A DNA stretch of 64,000 nucleotides from Orbilia blumenaviensis (lineage: Eukaryota; Ascomycota; Orbiliomycetes; Orbiliales; Orbiliaceae): assembly GCA_036872755.1 (NCBI GenBank), contig JAVHNS010000006.1:868001-932000 (forward strand), written 5' to 3'. Made by a program: the position numbers and the translations under genes. The first letter of the stretch is position 1. Every line of letters starts with the position of its first letter. The notes beneath the pieces were generated by a model. That model searched no databases. It had not been told where the DNA came from and worked only from the letters and a program-made list of their open reading frames with translations. Shown here in pieces: positions 35,315 through 45,891 of this stretch.

Positions 35315-37695
35315 GACTTGAGGATGCAAACCCGAAAAATGTTCCAGCTGAAAAATAGACTCAGGGGATATTTTATCCATATTCTGTCAAGTAAAAACAG
35401 AACACAGGGAAAAAAAAAAATAGTAGGAACAGCAGCTGAATATGTACGAGGTATCTTTTGTCCTCAGCTGGACTATATAAACAGACCAATCGCGATCGGT
35501 GGTCAATCTGATCTTTCTAAGCGGACTCGATTCGAGGATTTTGCTTATTTCGACAACTCCAATTTTAAGCTCCGCAAGCGAGACGAGGTAGGAATTCTTG
35601 GAAAAAAGGATCTATTATCGGCCGGAAGGTTCTTTCTAAAAAAAAAAGGTTTTTGCCGCCGTAATCTATTTGTTCAAAGGAGATAAAATAAAAAGATGAT
35701 GTCGTAAGTATACTAGTATTCGGTATTCGAAAAAAATGACGGAAGGAGTTTAAAATTCGCTTGCGAAACGATATTACGAGGTTGTATCAACACCAAAAAG
35801 AATGATTCGCCGCCGACCAAGGTTTTGCAAGCGAGGGCCAACTTTATATATCTATCGACGAAACTATCAGGGCTGTCCCCAGCACTAGTTTGTATGAGTT
35901 TTAAGTGGCGGTTCCCATCAAAGCAAAACAATGGGATAATACAAGGGCAACATGGACCGAACAAATCTGCATCTGCACATACATAAGCTCAGACACACTA
36001 GCCAGCGCACTCGCAAAAGTAACACACATCAAGACTCACTTGGTTTTTTGGCTTCTTCGCCGGAGTATGTACTATTTTGGTAATCCATTGGGCGGATGGG
36101 AAACCATATCTAACCATGGTATAACTAGCCCCGCCCCATAAAGGAGAATACAAATCATCGTCATAGTCTGCGTATAGGTAACAAAGCAATATCGTTCCTA
36201 ACGCGGTTAAAATCAAAGGGCTTATTGTGAAGGGCCTCGGTTTAGGTGTAGCATATACGAATTGCCCAGAATGTAGCAGCTTCGCACGTCCTGTACGTTG
36301 TATCGTGGCTTTGTCTAAGCATGTTTAGGAAGAGTTGGGCAGTTTTTGAGGAAAAGCCAAGGTAAAACGGGTCGGCAAGGCAGGATGCGTAGTCTAGCGG
36401 ATGCAGGAGGCAAAAAAATATCTCTTTCTGTCTAGGGAAAACGATCATGTAATGGGTATGGAAGTGGCTTATAATGCTCAAGACCCTTTACCAAGGAAAT
36501 GTGATAGATGCTCAATGCTTTTGTTTTTTTAGGGAGCCACATACGTCGTGCGGGTTCTGCGGCATCAGAAGGTCGGATAGATGCAGCAGGTGGACGAAAA
36601 GAATTTGAACGATTTCCAATTACCGCTATTGAAAATATTCTTTTTCAGAGACTAGACTAGATTTAGATACTCCATGACCAATAATGGAAACTGGCCCCCC
36701 TTATTCTGGCTTAGTGGTTTCCAGCCACGCTGTTGCCGCCCAAGCCACGCACTGGCTTCTTTTTATTCTTCCCGCCTTCTAGCTTCAATTATTCCTTTCC
36801 TGTTACTAAATTTACTTTGAAATCCTGTTGAAAGAAAGCATTGCTCGATAGTCCCTTCCAACGAAAAGATCTTGAAGAAACAATTATTTTCGAATTCAAA
36901 ACTCTTGTCTTCCTGGGCATAATTTGGCAACTTTCCCGTTTTCTGTAAAACATATCAAATAACGAGTGTCCAAGGGAGCCGCAGCAGCGACTTGGGTCCA
37001 ATACTGCAAATACCAACAGGAGAATATCTGCCGTAAGCGAGGTGTGGGCTCCAACCAATCCTGCGCCAAATATGGCGATGCAGCTGACCGAAATAGGTCA
37101 TCCATTCGGCTAAGCGAGGTAGCACCAAAGTTCTACCACGAGTTTGCTCCACTGCAATGTGCCGTCTTTTCTCGAATGTCTGGAATTATTCCTGGAGTGC
37201 CAATGGCTCATTCTCGACGGAGGCGAAAGTTATAGGAAGATAAGACGCTATTTTTTCTTTCTTATCCGGATGGCCCCTTATCCGTAGACGCACGAGCAGA
37301 CGCACCTTGCTGACGAAACCAAAGACAATTGCTTAAGCATCTGAACTGCGTCCATGGCTTTTGTATGCACCTCTGCATGCGGGTTCGCTTAAAACCAAGT
37401 AATCGAAGATGCACAGATATCTGCAGATGTCACAGTTGCAGAAAGGGATACAATCCGCGAGACCCGGGCTTAATTCCGAGATATATGGATTCACTTCCCC
37501 AAAGTCTGGAACTGATCTATGGCTGTACCAAAAATTATGGCCCGTGATAATATTATTTAACTAGTACAAAAGAACTCCTTCGCTTCTATAACCTCCATAT
37601 TTTTTCTATTGCTCTATCTCCTATTACCCGACGGGAGGCAAACGCCCATTCCTCTTTTCATCTCGCTACCCAGAAACATGCATATAGCATCTATG
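35315..37695. other. Gene-poor region
   Basis: 2.4 kb in which I see no gene. Several short frames on both strands (35318-35686, 36242-36481, 36789-37235) lack motifs and have biased composition. Oligo-A runs occur at 35409-35418 and 35637-35646. Confidence 0.45.
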
Positions 37696-38379
37696 CTATT
37701 CCTCTCCTTTCAACCTCTTCACCAAAAACACCACTCCCTCGTTCGGATTATGATAATATGCCGCCGTCCTAACAAACCCAGCTTTCTCATACATCGCTAA
37801 TGCCGTCGTCATTGTCCCTAGCGTATCGAGATACATCTCATCATACCCGAGCTCCGTCGCCACCTTCAAAATCCCATTAATGAGCGCCTTCCCCACACCT
37901 TGACCTCGGGTAGAAGGGAGGGTATAAAGTCTTTTCATCTCGCATTTTTTAGTGTTATGACTGAAACTGGCATCGAAAGGCGGGGCGAAAGTAATGGGTC
38001 TAACAGCCACGCAGCCGAGTGCTTCAGCAGGGGTGTCGCTTATTGCGCATGCGCCGCTCTTCTCGTCATATGGTTCTATTTCGCTATCTCCATTGAGTCC
38101 CGCCAACCCAGAAGATGCCAATGGAGCTCGTCGTCGGCGTTGGGCCACGAGAATTTGTCCTGTCGGCGGCGCATATTTCCCAGGTAAGCCGGCGAGCTCC
38201 TCTGCGAATGATTGGAATGTGAGGTCTATATGCAAGGATTCTGCATAAAGTGTAAAGAGATTCATGACGTCGGGAAGGTCGGTTGGAGTTGCTGGCGAAA
38301 TTGTAAAGCGAGATGGCGTAGGAAACGCAGGAGTTAACGGTGGGACTGCAGCTGCGGGCTGTTTCGTGGATTGAAACAT
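37696..38379 (-). CDS. GNAT-family N-acetyltransferase
   Basis: Intronless, 227 aa, ATG at 38379. After a Pro-rich leader (1-25) the GNAT fold begins with FTISPATPTDLPDVMNLF. The acetyl-CoA pyrophosphate-binding motif R-G-Q-G-V-G-K-A is at 158-165 in RLYTLPSTRGQGVGKALI, followed by MYLDTL and the C-terminal AMYEKAGFV motif, as in complete family members. GNAT enzymes move an acetyl group from acetyl-CoA to an amine: protein, amino acid or small molecule. The substrate cannot be inferred. A loop with RRRRAPLASSGLAGLNGDSE (about 80-115) is an insertion compared with the minimal fold. Confidence 0.85.
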   Translation of the reverse strand: MFQSTKQPAAAVPPLTPAFPTPSRFTISPATPTDLPDVMNLFTLYAESLHIDLTFQSFAEELAGLPGKYAPPTGQILVAQRRRRAPLASSGLAGLNGDSEIEPYDEKSGACAISDTPAEALGCVAVRPITFAPPFDASFSHNTKKCEMKRLYTLPSTRGQGVGKALINGILKVATELGYDEMYLDTLGTMTTALAMYEKAGFVRTAAYYHNPNEGVVFLVKRLKGEE

Positions 38380-38988
38380 TTTGCTTGTTTCTCGGTTAGA
38401 AAATGTTGTGAACTATGCAAGATCCCGTGGGCGCATATATGATATTTGAGGTAGTTAGGGTGATTTGGCGAAGGTATTGTTTTATTCATTCCCTTTTTTT
38501 TCTTTGAGGTTTTCTTATAGCTCGTGGTGGGAATAAGATTAAATCGAAGTCTGGCTGTTGCGGATTAAGCATGTCGGTCGCTTGGTGGAGGATCTGGTAG
38601 GGGGAAAATACCACAAAAGCAACGCATATGTAGCTCACATGGACAAGCATTTGGATTTCATGCAACACAGTTTTGGAGATCTATCTCGCACAATGCTTCC
38701 CGATTCAGACCCCGGCTCCAATGTTCCAGATGATCTGGCGTCTCAGTGCATCGAGATCACTTCTAGCGCTGCCGCCAATCACAAGAAGACATATCATTTT
38801 CCGCCATATCATAATAGTCTCGGTGCGCAATTTGCGAACCTGTCTGCTGTAGTAGCTTTTTCGATTCTCAGAATCAAAGAATATATACAAAGTTTGAGAA
38901 AACGGTAATTTTGGTATGTACTGCCCCTACAAGGATATTTACATATTTACACTGTATGCTTATTTCCGCCCTGAAAACTTGTTTGCGC
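38380..38988. other. Spacer with an unassigned plus-strand frame
   Basis: Between the acetyltransferase start and the pectate lyase stop. The plus-strand frame 38558-38908 contains HLDFMQHSFGDLSRTM and reads like protein, but it has no in-frame ATG at its 5' end and no assignable family. It could be the last exon of an unrecognised gene or a remnant. Confidence 0.3.
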
Positions 38989-40380
38989 TTAGCTAGGGCA
39001 GATGCTGGCCTTTGGCTGGGCCTCGCTCTTGACGATATTTGGAACATTAGCAGTGCTGTCCAAAGTGTAAGAATAGAAAGAGCTGGGGTTGAATGCAGTT
39101 CCGCTGTTAGCAGCAGTGGATCCAGTGCAGCTGACGTAGGTATTTCCGCTAGCGACGAGAACGGCAGTGTCGTCGCGCTGGAGTGGGTTGCGGACTTTCT
39201 CGAAGTAGCAGTTCTCAACGCGCATGTTGGTCTTTCCGCGAGAGTAGTGGCCGTATGAAGTAGCGTTGTTAAGGTAGTTGTTATACATGTGGGCGTACTT
39301 GAGGTTATCGGCGGAGGGGTTTCGCTGACCGACGTTTTGGAAGTAACAGTGGTGAATAGTGGCTTGAGTGACGACGTTGTCGGTCCAGCCTAGGTAAATT
39401 AGTATCAATATAAGCAAGAATATTAGAGAGCTATGGGGACATACCAATTCCAAGAACTTTGTTGTGGTTTCGGAATGTAACGTGGGAGATAGTGATGTAG
39501 TTGGAGTCCAAGCGGAGATCGATGAGGCCGTCGGCACCACGCTCGAAGATGCAGTGGTCAACCCAGATGTTGCTCGAAGTATCGGATTGGATGCCGTCCC
39601 AGTCGTGGGTCTTGCCCTCCCAGTCGCCGTCATAAGTGTTACCTTCAAAATATTAGCTGTGATATTTATACACGAGCTGGGACACCTGGATAGTGTTGTA
39701 AGAGCGTACCAATCTTCAAATTGCGGATGATAATATTCTTAACATTGCTCAATCCAAATCCACCTCCATAGATCTCACCAGTGGAGCCAATACCGACGAT
39801 GGTCTTGTCGTTGGCAACCTTGATTTCCTCCCCGGTTGGGCTGGCGACAATCTTGCCGGATACCTTGATGACATACTTTCCAGAAGAGGTAGCGTACTTC
39901 TTAAGGTCGGCCCAATTGTTGACGACAACGACGGTGCCGCCGTTTCCTCCAGTGGTGCCACCGTTAAGGGAGGCAAAACCGTGAGCGGCAGCCTGGCAGT
40001 TACCGCCGGAGGAGCTTGCGGTCGTAGTGGCAGCTTTGCTAGTGGTGGTGGTCTTGGTGGCTGCGGTAGTGACGCCGCCACTTCCGGGGAGACACTGAGA
40101 ATACCAGTCATTGCTGTATAAAAGTTAGTCCCTGTCGTTGTTGAAGAGGACAAAAGAGATACTTACGAGTAAACACAGACCGATCCGGACGCGCAGCTAG
40201 TTGGTCCAGTCCAACCTTGGCTATGAAATTATTAGTTCAAGCTTCTATCCATTGAGTCCATGGATCTCATATCTGTTGAGATTTAGAGACATACCCTCCA
40301 CACTGTCCGTAAAGCGGGGCTTGAGCGAGGGCGGCTGGTGCCAGCAACAATGCGGCGACGAGTTTCTTAGAATAGGTCAT
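38989..40380 (-). CDS. Secreted pectate lyase (PL1) with N-terminal CBM1
   Basis: Five exons (40295-40380, 40167-40220, 39710-40113, 39445-39642, 38989-39389) give 380 aa. Residues 1-20 form a signal peptide (KKLVAALLLAPAALAQA). A fungal cellulose-binding module follows, PLYGQCGGQGWTGPTSCAS to YSQCL, with its cysteines and aromatic residues. A Thr/Ser linker leads to the parallel beta-helix: IVGIGSTGEIYGGGF, WVDHCIFERGADGLIDL (calcium-site region), then HCYFQNVGQRNPSA, whose R is at the catalytic-arginine position. Pectate lyases cleave polygalacturonate by beta-elimination outside the cell; CBM1 anchors the enzyme to plant wall. Exons 1 and 2 split the CBM1. The gene points to a plant-associated or saprotrophic lifestyle. 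Confidence 0.92.
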
Positions 40381-43300
40381 ACTGCGACGGTGCCAATGTC
40401 TTTTATAGACTAATTATTTCAAGAGACCGGATCGAAGAGGATATTTATGTACATACAACAAGAAAGTTAAATTAATCGACGCTGGTGGTAGCTGAATTAC
40501 AACCTCCACATCTACCGTGCGTCGGTAGGTCTATTTATAATTCCAAAAGATACAGAGCGGGTCTGTCATGCCAGGAAAACTCCGAGTATGGGCTCATGGA
40601 TCCATGGAACATATCCACCTCGAGGCGAGAAACTTAGCGGGTACCAAACTTCCAAACAACATGGGATCCCCATCTCTAGGGATTTCGGCACGAACAACGC
40701 GAGATTATTCAAGGGTCCAAAGCATGCAATGGCAGGGGAGTGAGCTAGTTCAACAGGATTTTTTCGTCTGATTCTCGGATTTGGAAGGGCGACAGAAAGT
40801 TCGATGGCTTCGTCGCGCAAAAGTGGACCGGTATCAGGCTAATCTGAAACGCATCGCGGAAACTAAACCGTCGACGCCATGGGTGTTTTGATCTTGGCAG
40901 GAATATAGGGGAAAAAATCCCACCATTCAGACTCACGAGCCAAGATCTCGTCCGTGCGGGCTAAAATGGGGTACGTGAGCCCGACGCCGTCGTTTAACTC
41001 AAACCCGGACTTTTGGCCTCATTGGGAATCCACCTAGATATTATATATTTTATAGTCTAACATCAGAACTTTAATCATGTAAACAGTAGCGGTAAAATTT
41101 TGAACCGAGGCCGGGTAAATGTATGCACGACTTGACAACCTCTCTACTTCTCAACCGACATGGAAAGGCGAATTTTATGGTTTAATATTGAAGAAATAGT
41201 TTAGGCGAGCCTTCGAACCATGGATCGTATCCCGCATATCCGTGGATTATGCAGCAAGGTTGACATAGGGTCGTCACATTACGTCAGCTTCCACACTTTA
41301 ATAACGTATACTACCGCTTTGCTATAATTTTCTTTAGCTAAGTATGATATTCCTACGAATCCGCGAAGACCTAGTCGAAATATTATTCTCTTATTATATA
41401 GAATTGATTTACAGCTTCGCCTGCCACCGCCGATTGAACCACCATAGGTGGGAATGATTGGACCGAGAGTTATGGACTGGAGGGTTATAGAGCCGGTTTC
41501 CTACCTCGTACTCCTAAAATTCAGAGTAGCCACTTCCGTTCATGGAAACTGACTGTTCACGACTACGTATTGAACCGCTTCTTGGAAGCGTTGTTCCCAT
41601 ACTGGTTCCCGCTACGATTTTTCATCTCTAGGTTTCCAAGCTACGGGATTAACTACTAAGTACTACTATGTATCTCAGAGTTTTGCCAACTTATAAAAGT
41701 AGCTTTGAATACAGGTGTGCACATAGGAGATACAGATTCTGTAGGAGATACAGATTCCGGTCAGGTCGAAATAAGTTATATATCGTGATACCAAACGTAT
41801 CAACTACCACGGTGGTTATCATTGCCCTCTAAAATCTAATTGGTACCAAACCCCTCGATATCTGTTAATAATGCCTTTTGCGGATTTAGTTGTCATGATA
41901 GATGATTATCAATATCGTTCGCTGGAGATTAGATACAGTTTTGTGGGTAAACTCGAAAAATATATGATCATACAGATATCTGTAGGTCGAGGGAACAGAT
42001 ACACCTGCACTACGCACTTCAACGGAATATGATAGTTGACATGCCAGAAATATAAAATCATATTGAGAGTTGCGTTTCCATGAATGCATATGGTGGAAAT
42101 AAAATCTTGAGAGTGATACACAACGGTGATGTAAAATACGGGCTGTAAGAAAGTAGTAAGGTATATCGATGAGATTATAGCGTTATGACTATGGTATTAG
42201 TACTAACCAAAAGTGCTATGTTCTGAGCGCCCTCTGGTTTCAGCTGAAATGATGGGGTTTCCCCTTTGCTATAAATACTATTAGCTGGCTCGCGGCGCAG
42301 CACGCGAATGCCACTCTGTTGTGTTTTTGTCCCTCAACCAGGCCGGTCGTTTACTTAGGTATGCATTTAAGTGAGACGCCAGGAATTTATGACGAATGAC
42401 CCTGGTTGAAAATACCAAGAAATCGGCACTGTCGCCTTCAAGAGTTGCAGAGACTAGTCGGCTTGGCTCCTCCCATATGCAAGATTAATGACCTATAGAT
42501 ATCGCGGGTTTAAGCGATAGATTTACGTACGGTTAAATTTTGACTTTATGTAGGTCTGGGCTCCCGAGACCAGTTAACATTAAATTAAAAGCATTGGTTG
42601 AGAAGATATCTAGAGCCGCACATATAAACACACCTCAAGGGACGCTTGGCTTTTGGCTGTCAGAAAAGAACATAAAAAGTATATAATTATAAGGCCATAG
42701 AAATTAGACCTGGTGCTGCGTCCCGACCTGGCAAACCCAATATCTAGTAAGATAGATCTCAAACTTCGTATATTGTATGGCTTTGGAATTAACTTTTGCG
42801 ATGTAATATACAATTTAACGGCTGGAGCCTCGATGCGAATCGATCCGAATGAATTATATCAGCAGTGCCGTGATTTCGCGTCTACTTTCAAGGTCAACCC
42901 TACCCTTTTTAGAGGCCATTTATTTGCGACAACTGCCTGATAGCTGGTATCTGATAGGCACAATCCGATATTCGCATCGGCTACTATTAGTTCCGTGCTG
43001 CGGACGACAAGGGCATGGCCGTTGCATGGCCATGAGAACATGTGCTGTCAATCCGGATATCCTCGTATTAACCGGCGTGGCGTTTAATGCGTCTAAGTGG
43101 CACAGCGCCGTGGTCCTCGCGATATACAACAACTACCAATGGGACATGGAGTCATACGAGCGTGCGCGGCACGAGGCACGTCAAAAATGGCAGAATCATT
43201 CAAGGGTACCGGCCCGGATAGTATCCCCGATATCAATCCCAAATAATTTCCAGATTAGCTTCCGCGCAAATTTCAAGCTTTGCTTGGATTGCTTTGGCAA

Positions 43301-43836
43301 CACAGACCGGCTCCCGACCTCCACAGTTTCATAGCCTTGCAGTTTTGGGTAATTGATGTATTGTTATCGTATTCAGAGTTGTACTGACAATCTGGTGACA
43401 GTGTCAAACAATGGAAACTGCGCAGGCAAATATCGACCCTGTGGGCCTAGTGGTTCCACATAAGACGAATGGCTGCAAACTATATCTGAATTAGGTGAAA
43501 GTTTTGGGTGGCTACTGCATACCTAGATATATTCAAAATAATATTATATAATTTAGCATGGCTATAACAGACATACAGGCAGGGAGCTCGTCCGCACCGG
43601 GTAAATGATCGTATTGATCAATTGACGTTGGAGTAGAGATCAATCTTCTCTTGTCAAGACAAAGATATCCCATCAACTTATGACAGAGGCGGTCGGGACA
43701 ACTGTACAAGTTACCCCACAAGCCCTTCTACAACGCTACTCAAAGACTCTGCGGGGCGTGTCTGAGAAATCTTTCCTTGCAAACAAATATTCGATTCTTA
43801 AATCTTCAAAGCCTTCAAATACTGCAACGCCACAAA
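40381..43836. other. Long AT-rich gene-poor region
   Basis: 3.5 kb without a supportable gene. It contains the pectate-lyase promoter (first ~300 bp), a short direct duplication of ggagatacagattc (41730-41760), and a word shared with 52155-52171 (42554-42570). Frames at 42713-43334 (plus) could be remnants; none has a recognisable motif. Confidence 0.4.
40532..40539 (-). promoter_or_regulatory. TATA-like box of the pectate lyase gene
   Basis: TATAAATA on the minus strand, about 155 bp upstream of the pectate lyase ATG. Distance is at the upper end for a fungal TATA box with a leader, so the assignment is tentative. Confidence 0.35.
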
Positions 43837-44688
43837 ATGTTTGGCAGCTCTTCCTTCTCTACTCGACCTAGAGCTCACCTGTCTTTGGCCAGTGTCGTCA
43901 AGGGGTCCGGAATGATACAAAACGCCTCGTCCCTGACTGGTAGCTCTGAAAGGAGTTTTGGGTTGTATGACGATATTGAAGCTGCTCCAAAGGCCGATAC
44001 AACAAATCCCACTGGAAGCGGTGAGCAGGATAGCCCAGGGCCAATCCTTTCCGATATTCTCTCTTGCCTACCACTTCAAATCATTCAAGCTCTACACAAA
44101 GTTTCTTCGATATATGGGAGATGGATTCGCCGAATAATCATCGCTCGGATAGTCTTTTCTGCATTTACAAATCCCTCTCAAATATCTGGTGGTATTAGCG
44201 GTCTACTTGGGCTTTGTTTCGCTTTTCTTTGGCTCGGAGAACGTGAATGGCGTCGGAGAACGGCAGATACGATACTTAGCACTTTTGTTATTATAGCGGC
44301 ATACATCAAGTCCGACCCGGTTACATTTCAGTTACTATTAGGAGACTTCTATCGGACTCGAGAGACAGACGCTAGGCAGGTGACCAGAACTACTTCTACA
44401 CCTTATAGGGCCCCCTTAGCATATTGTCTGGAGCCGTATACATCCCCGCTCGCGTTTTGCTACGATCCACTCATCTTCATCCCCGGAATGTTGATGGTGT
44501 ACAGGAAATTGACAACTTACTTCACCTGTCCTGGCTTGGAGGGACGAGTTATTGATACTATGAGTATACTTACGGCGTTGTTTACGATATGGGTGTTGTT
44601 TCCGGAGTTCTCTTGGACGTATACCCTAAGCGGGAGGCCTTGGACTCTCCAAGACTTGGGTCAAACAGACTCACTAGCCCGGGTTTAG
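43837..44688 (+). CDS. Putative membrane protein of unknown function, 283 aa
   Basis: Open frame from ATG 43837 without introns. The first 90 residues are polar and Ser-rich with an acidic patch (LYDDIEAAPKAD). Hydrophobic segments are at about 117-133 (GISGLLGLCFAFLWLG), 141-156 (ADTILSTFVIIAAYI), 205-220 and 240-256 (MSILTALFTIWVLF), consistent with a multi-pass protein. I recognise no family. It reads as a whole protein, but without homology it could be lineage-specific or over-predicted. It converges on the acyl-CoA synthetase gene, with the hairpin cluster in between. Confidence 0.45.
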   Translation: MFGSSSFSTRPRAHLSLASVVKGSGMIQNASSLTGSSERSFGLYDDIEAAPKADTTNPTGSGEQDSPGPILSDILSCLPLQIIQALHKVSSIYGRWIRRIIIARIVFSAFTNPSQISGGISGLLGLCFAFLWLGEREWRRRTADTILSTFVIIAAYIKSDPVTFQLLLGDFYRTRETDARQVTRTTSTPYRAPLAYCLEPYTSPLAFCYDPLIFIPGMLMVYRKLTTYFTCPGLEGRVIDTMSILTALFTIWVLFPEFSWTYTLSGRPWTLQDLGQTDSLARV

Positions 44689-44938
44689 CCAGGCCGACTA
44701 GGCCTCGGCTTCTTCTCTTTCAGTTCTAATGGCAGCTAAGATAAATATGTGAGGTCCTCAAGCTGCTGTACTTGAATTACAATGTTATAAACTGGACTCT
44801 GTAGACTAAATAATAATGTTAATAACGAGTACTAAGAGTATTTTATGAAGTATACCGACTCCAAAAAAGAAGTAATTTGGAATGAAATGAAGCGAGGGTA
44901 TTTATTGTATTCGTTGGTAGATTCAGGGAACCTAGCCT

Positions 44939-45062
44939 GGACCCGCGGTGCATCCCCTTCTGCAAAGCAGTTGGAGGTCAGCTTTAAGACTCGTAGTCCC
45001 GGAGCCTGTGATTTGGGATCCGAAATTTAGCTCCGGGACTATAGAGCTGACACCGCGGGCCC
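44939..45062. repeat. Nested pair of inverted repeats
   Basis: Outer arms GGACCCGCGGTG (44939-44950) and CACCGCGGGCCC (45051-45062) pair at 11 of 12 positions. Inside them TAGTCCCGGAGC (44994-45005) and GCTCCGGGACTA (45030-45041) pair perfectly over 12 bp with a 24-nt loop. Confidence 0.85.
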
Positions 45063-45154
45063 AAGTTGTAGTCTATATATTATTTATTTATATACATGAA
45101 GGATAAACTTGTCTCTTAGGAGACTGTAGGTAGGCCAGATATTTTGTCGGGATA

Positions 45155-45215
45155 GATGGCGGGGCCGCGACTGGTCTTGTAAGTTGAATATAAAACCAGC
45201 CGCAGCCCCACCATC
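45155..45215. repeat. Hairpin A, 24-bp imperfect stem
   Basis: Left arm 45155-45178 and right arm 45192-45215 pair at about 20 of 24 positions; all mismatches are transitions, so several would still be G-U pairs in RNA. Core sequence GGGGCCGCGACTGGTC. Loop 13 nt. Confidence 0.85.
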
Positions 45216-45243
45216 ATTGTTTTAAGCAAAAGGAAACTTTCCC

Positions 45244-45305
45244 TGGAGCCGCGGCTGGTCTCAAAAGTTCTTGCCTTCTCTAATCTGAGACCAGTCGCGG
45301 CTCCA
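45244..45305. repeat. Hairpin B, 20-bp stem
   Basis: Left arm TGGAGCCGCGGCTGGTCTCA (45244-45263) and right arm 45286-45305 pair at 19 of 20 positions, with a 22-nt loop. Core GCCGCGGCTGGTCT is shared with hairpin A. Confidence 0.9.
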
Positions 45306-45310
45306 TAGAT

Positions 45311-45406
45311 CTGGCAACCTCCTAACTCTCAATTGTAAGTGGTCGCGGCTTGTCCTGTGAGTGGAGAGTTTGAGTGATTTCCTGTTGCCACGAGACAAGC
45401 CGCGGC
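45311..45406. repeat. Hairpin C with interleaved second inverted repeat
   Basis: GGTCGCGGCTTGTC (45341-45354) pairs with GACAAGCCGCGGCC (45393-45406), 13 of 14. TGGCAAC (45312-45318) also pairs with GTTGCCA (45384-45390), so the two helices interleave. The core CCGCGGCT matches hairpins A and B. Confidence 0.8.
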
Positions 45407-45752
45407 CTTGGGCCTTTTCGTTTCCTTTATTGTTGTCTTTGTCTTGTTTTCATTTTGTCGCCTTTCTTCTTTCATTTTATTCTATTCTTTTTGAGATTGA
45501 ATTTATACTCCCGGCGCAGGCCTCTTTGAAGGAGTTGAGCCTTGTTGGGCCTGCACCGAAGGCGTCTACGCTGCGGCTTGCCCATACGCCTGTCCCCAGT
45601 AGAACAGAGATCCGGCGAGAGGGTATACTTTTTCTCCCGCAGCTGCCTCTTATACCCCCAAAATTTCGGTCCCCTTCTGTTGTATCTCTATTTTTCTTTT
45701 TTGTTTATCTTTCCCTTTCTCCTCCTCCTTTTTCTCCCTTTTATTTTATCTT

Positions 45753-45783
<31 letters not shown>

Positions 45784-45891
45784 TCTTTTGCTTTTCTATT
45801 CTCCGAACCTTTTATTTCTTCATTTCTTCAAGATTCGTTCCTTTGTTTTGTTGGTCTATTGGTGGAAGGAACCCTTCGAGTCACAATATTT

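Larger units (their letters stand above)
44689..45891. other. Convergent spacer with hairpin cluster and pyrimidine-rich tract
   Basis: 1.2 kb between two 3' ends. Five inverted repeats lie at 44939-45406 (listed separately). From about 45690 to 45800 the plus strand is almost pure T/C; the plus-strand frame through it is compositional, not a gene. Confidence 0.55.
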
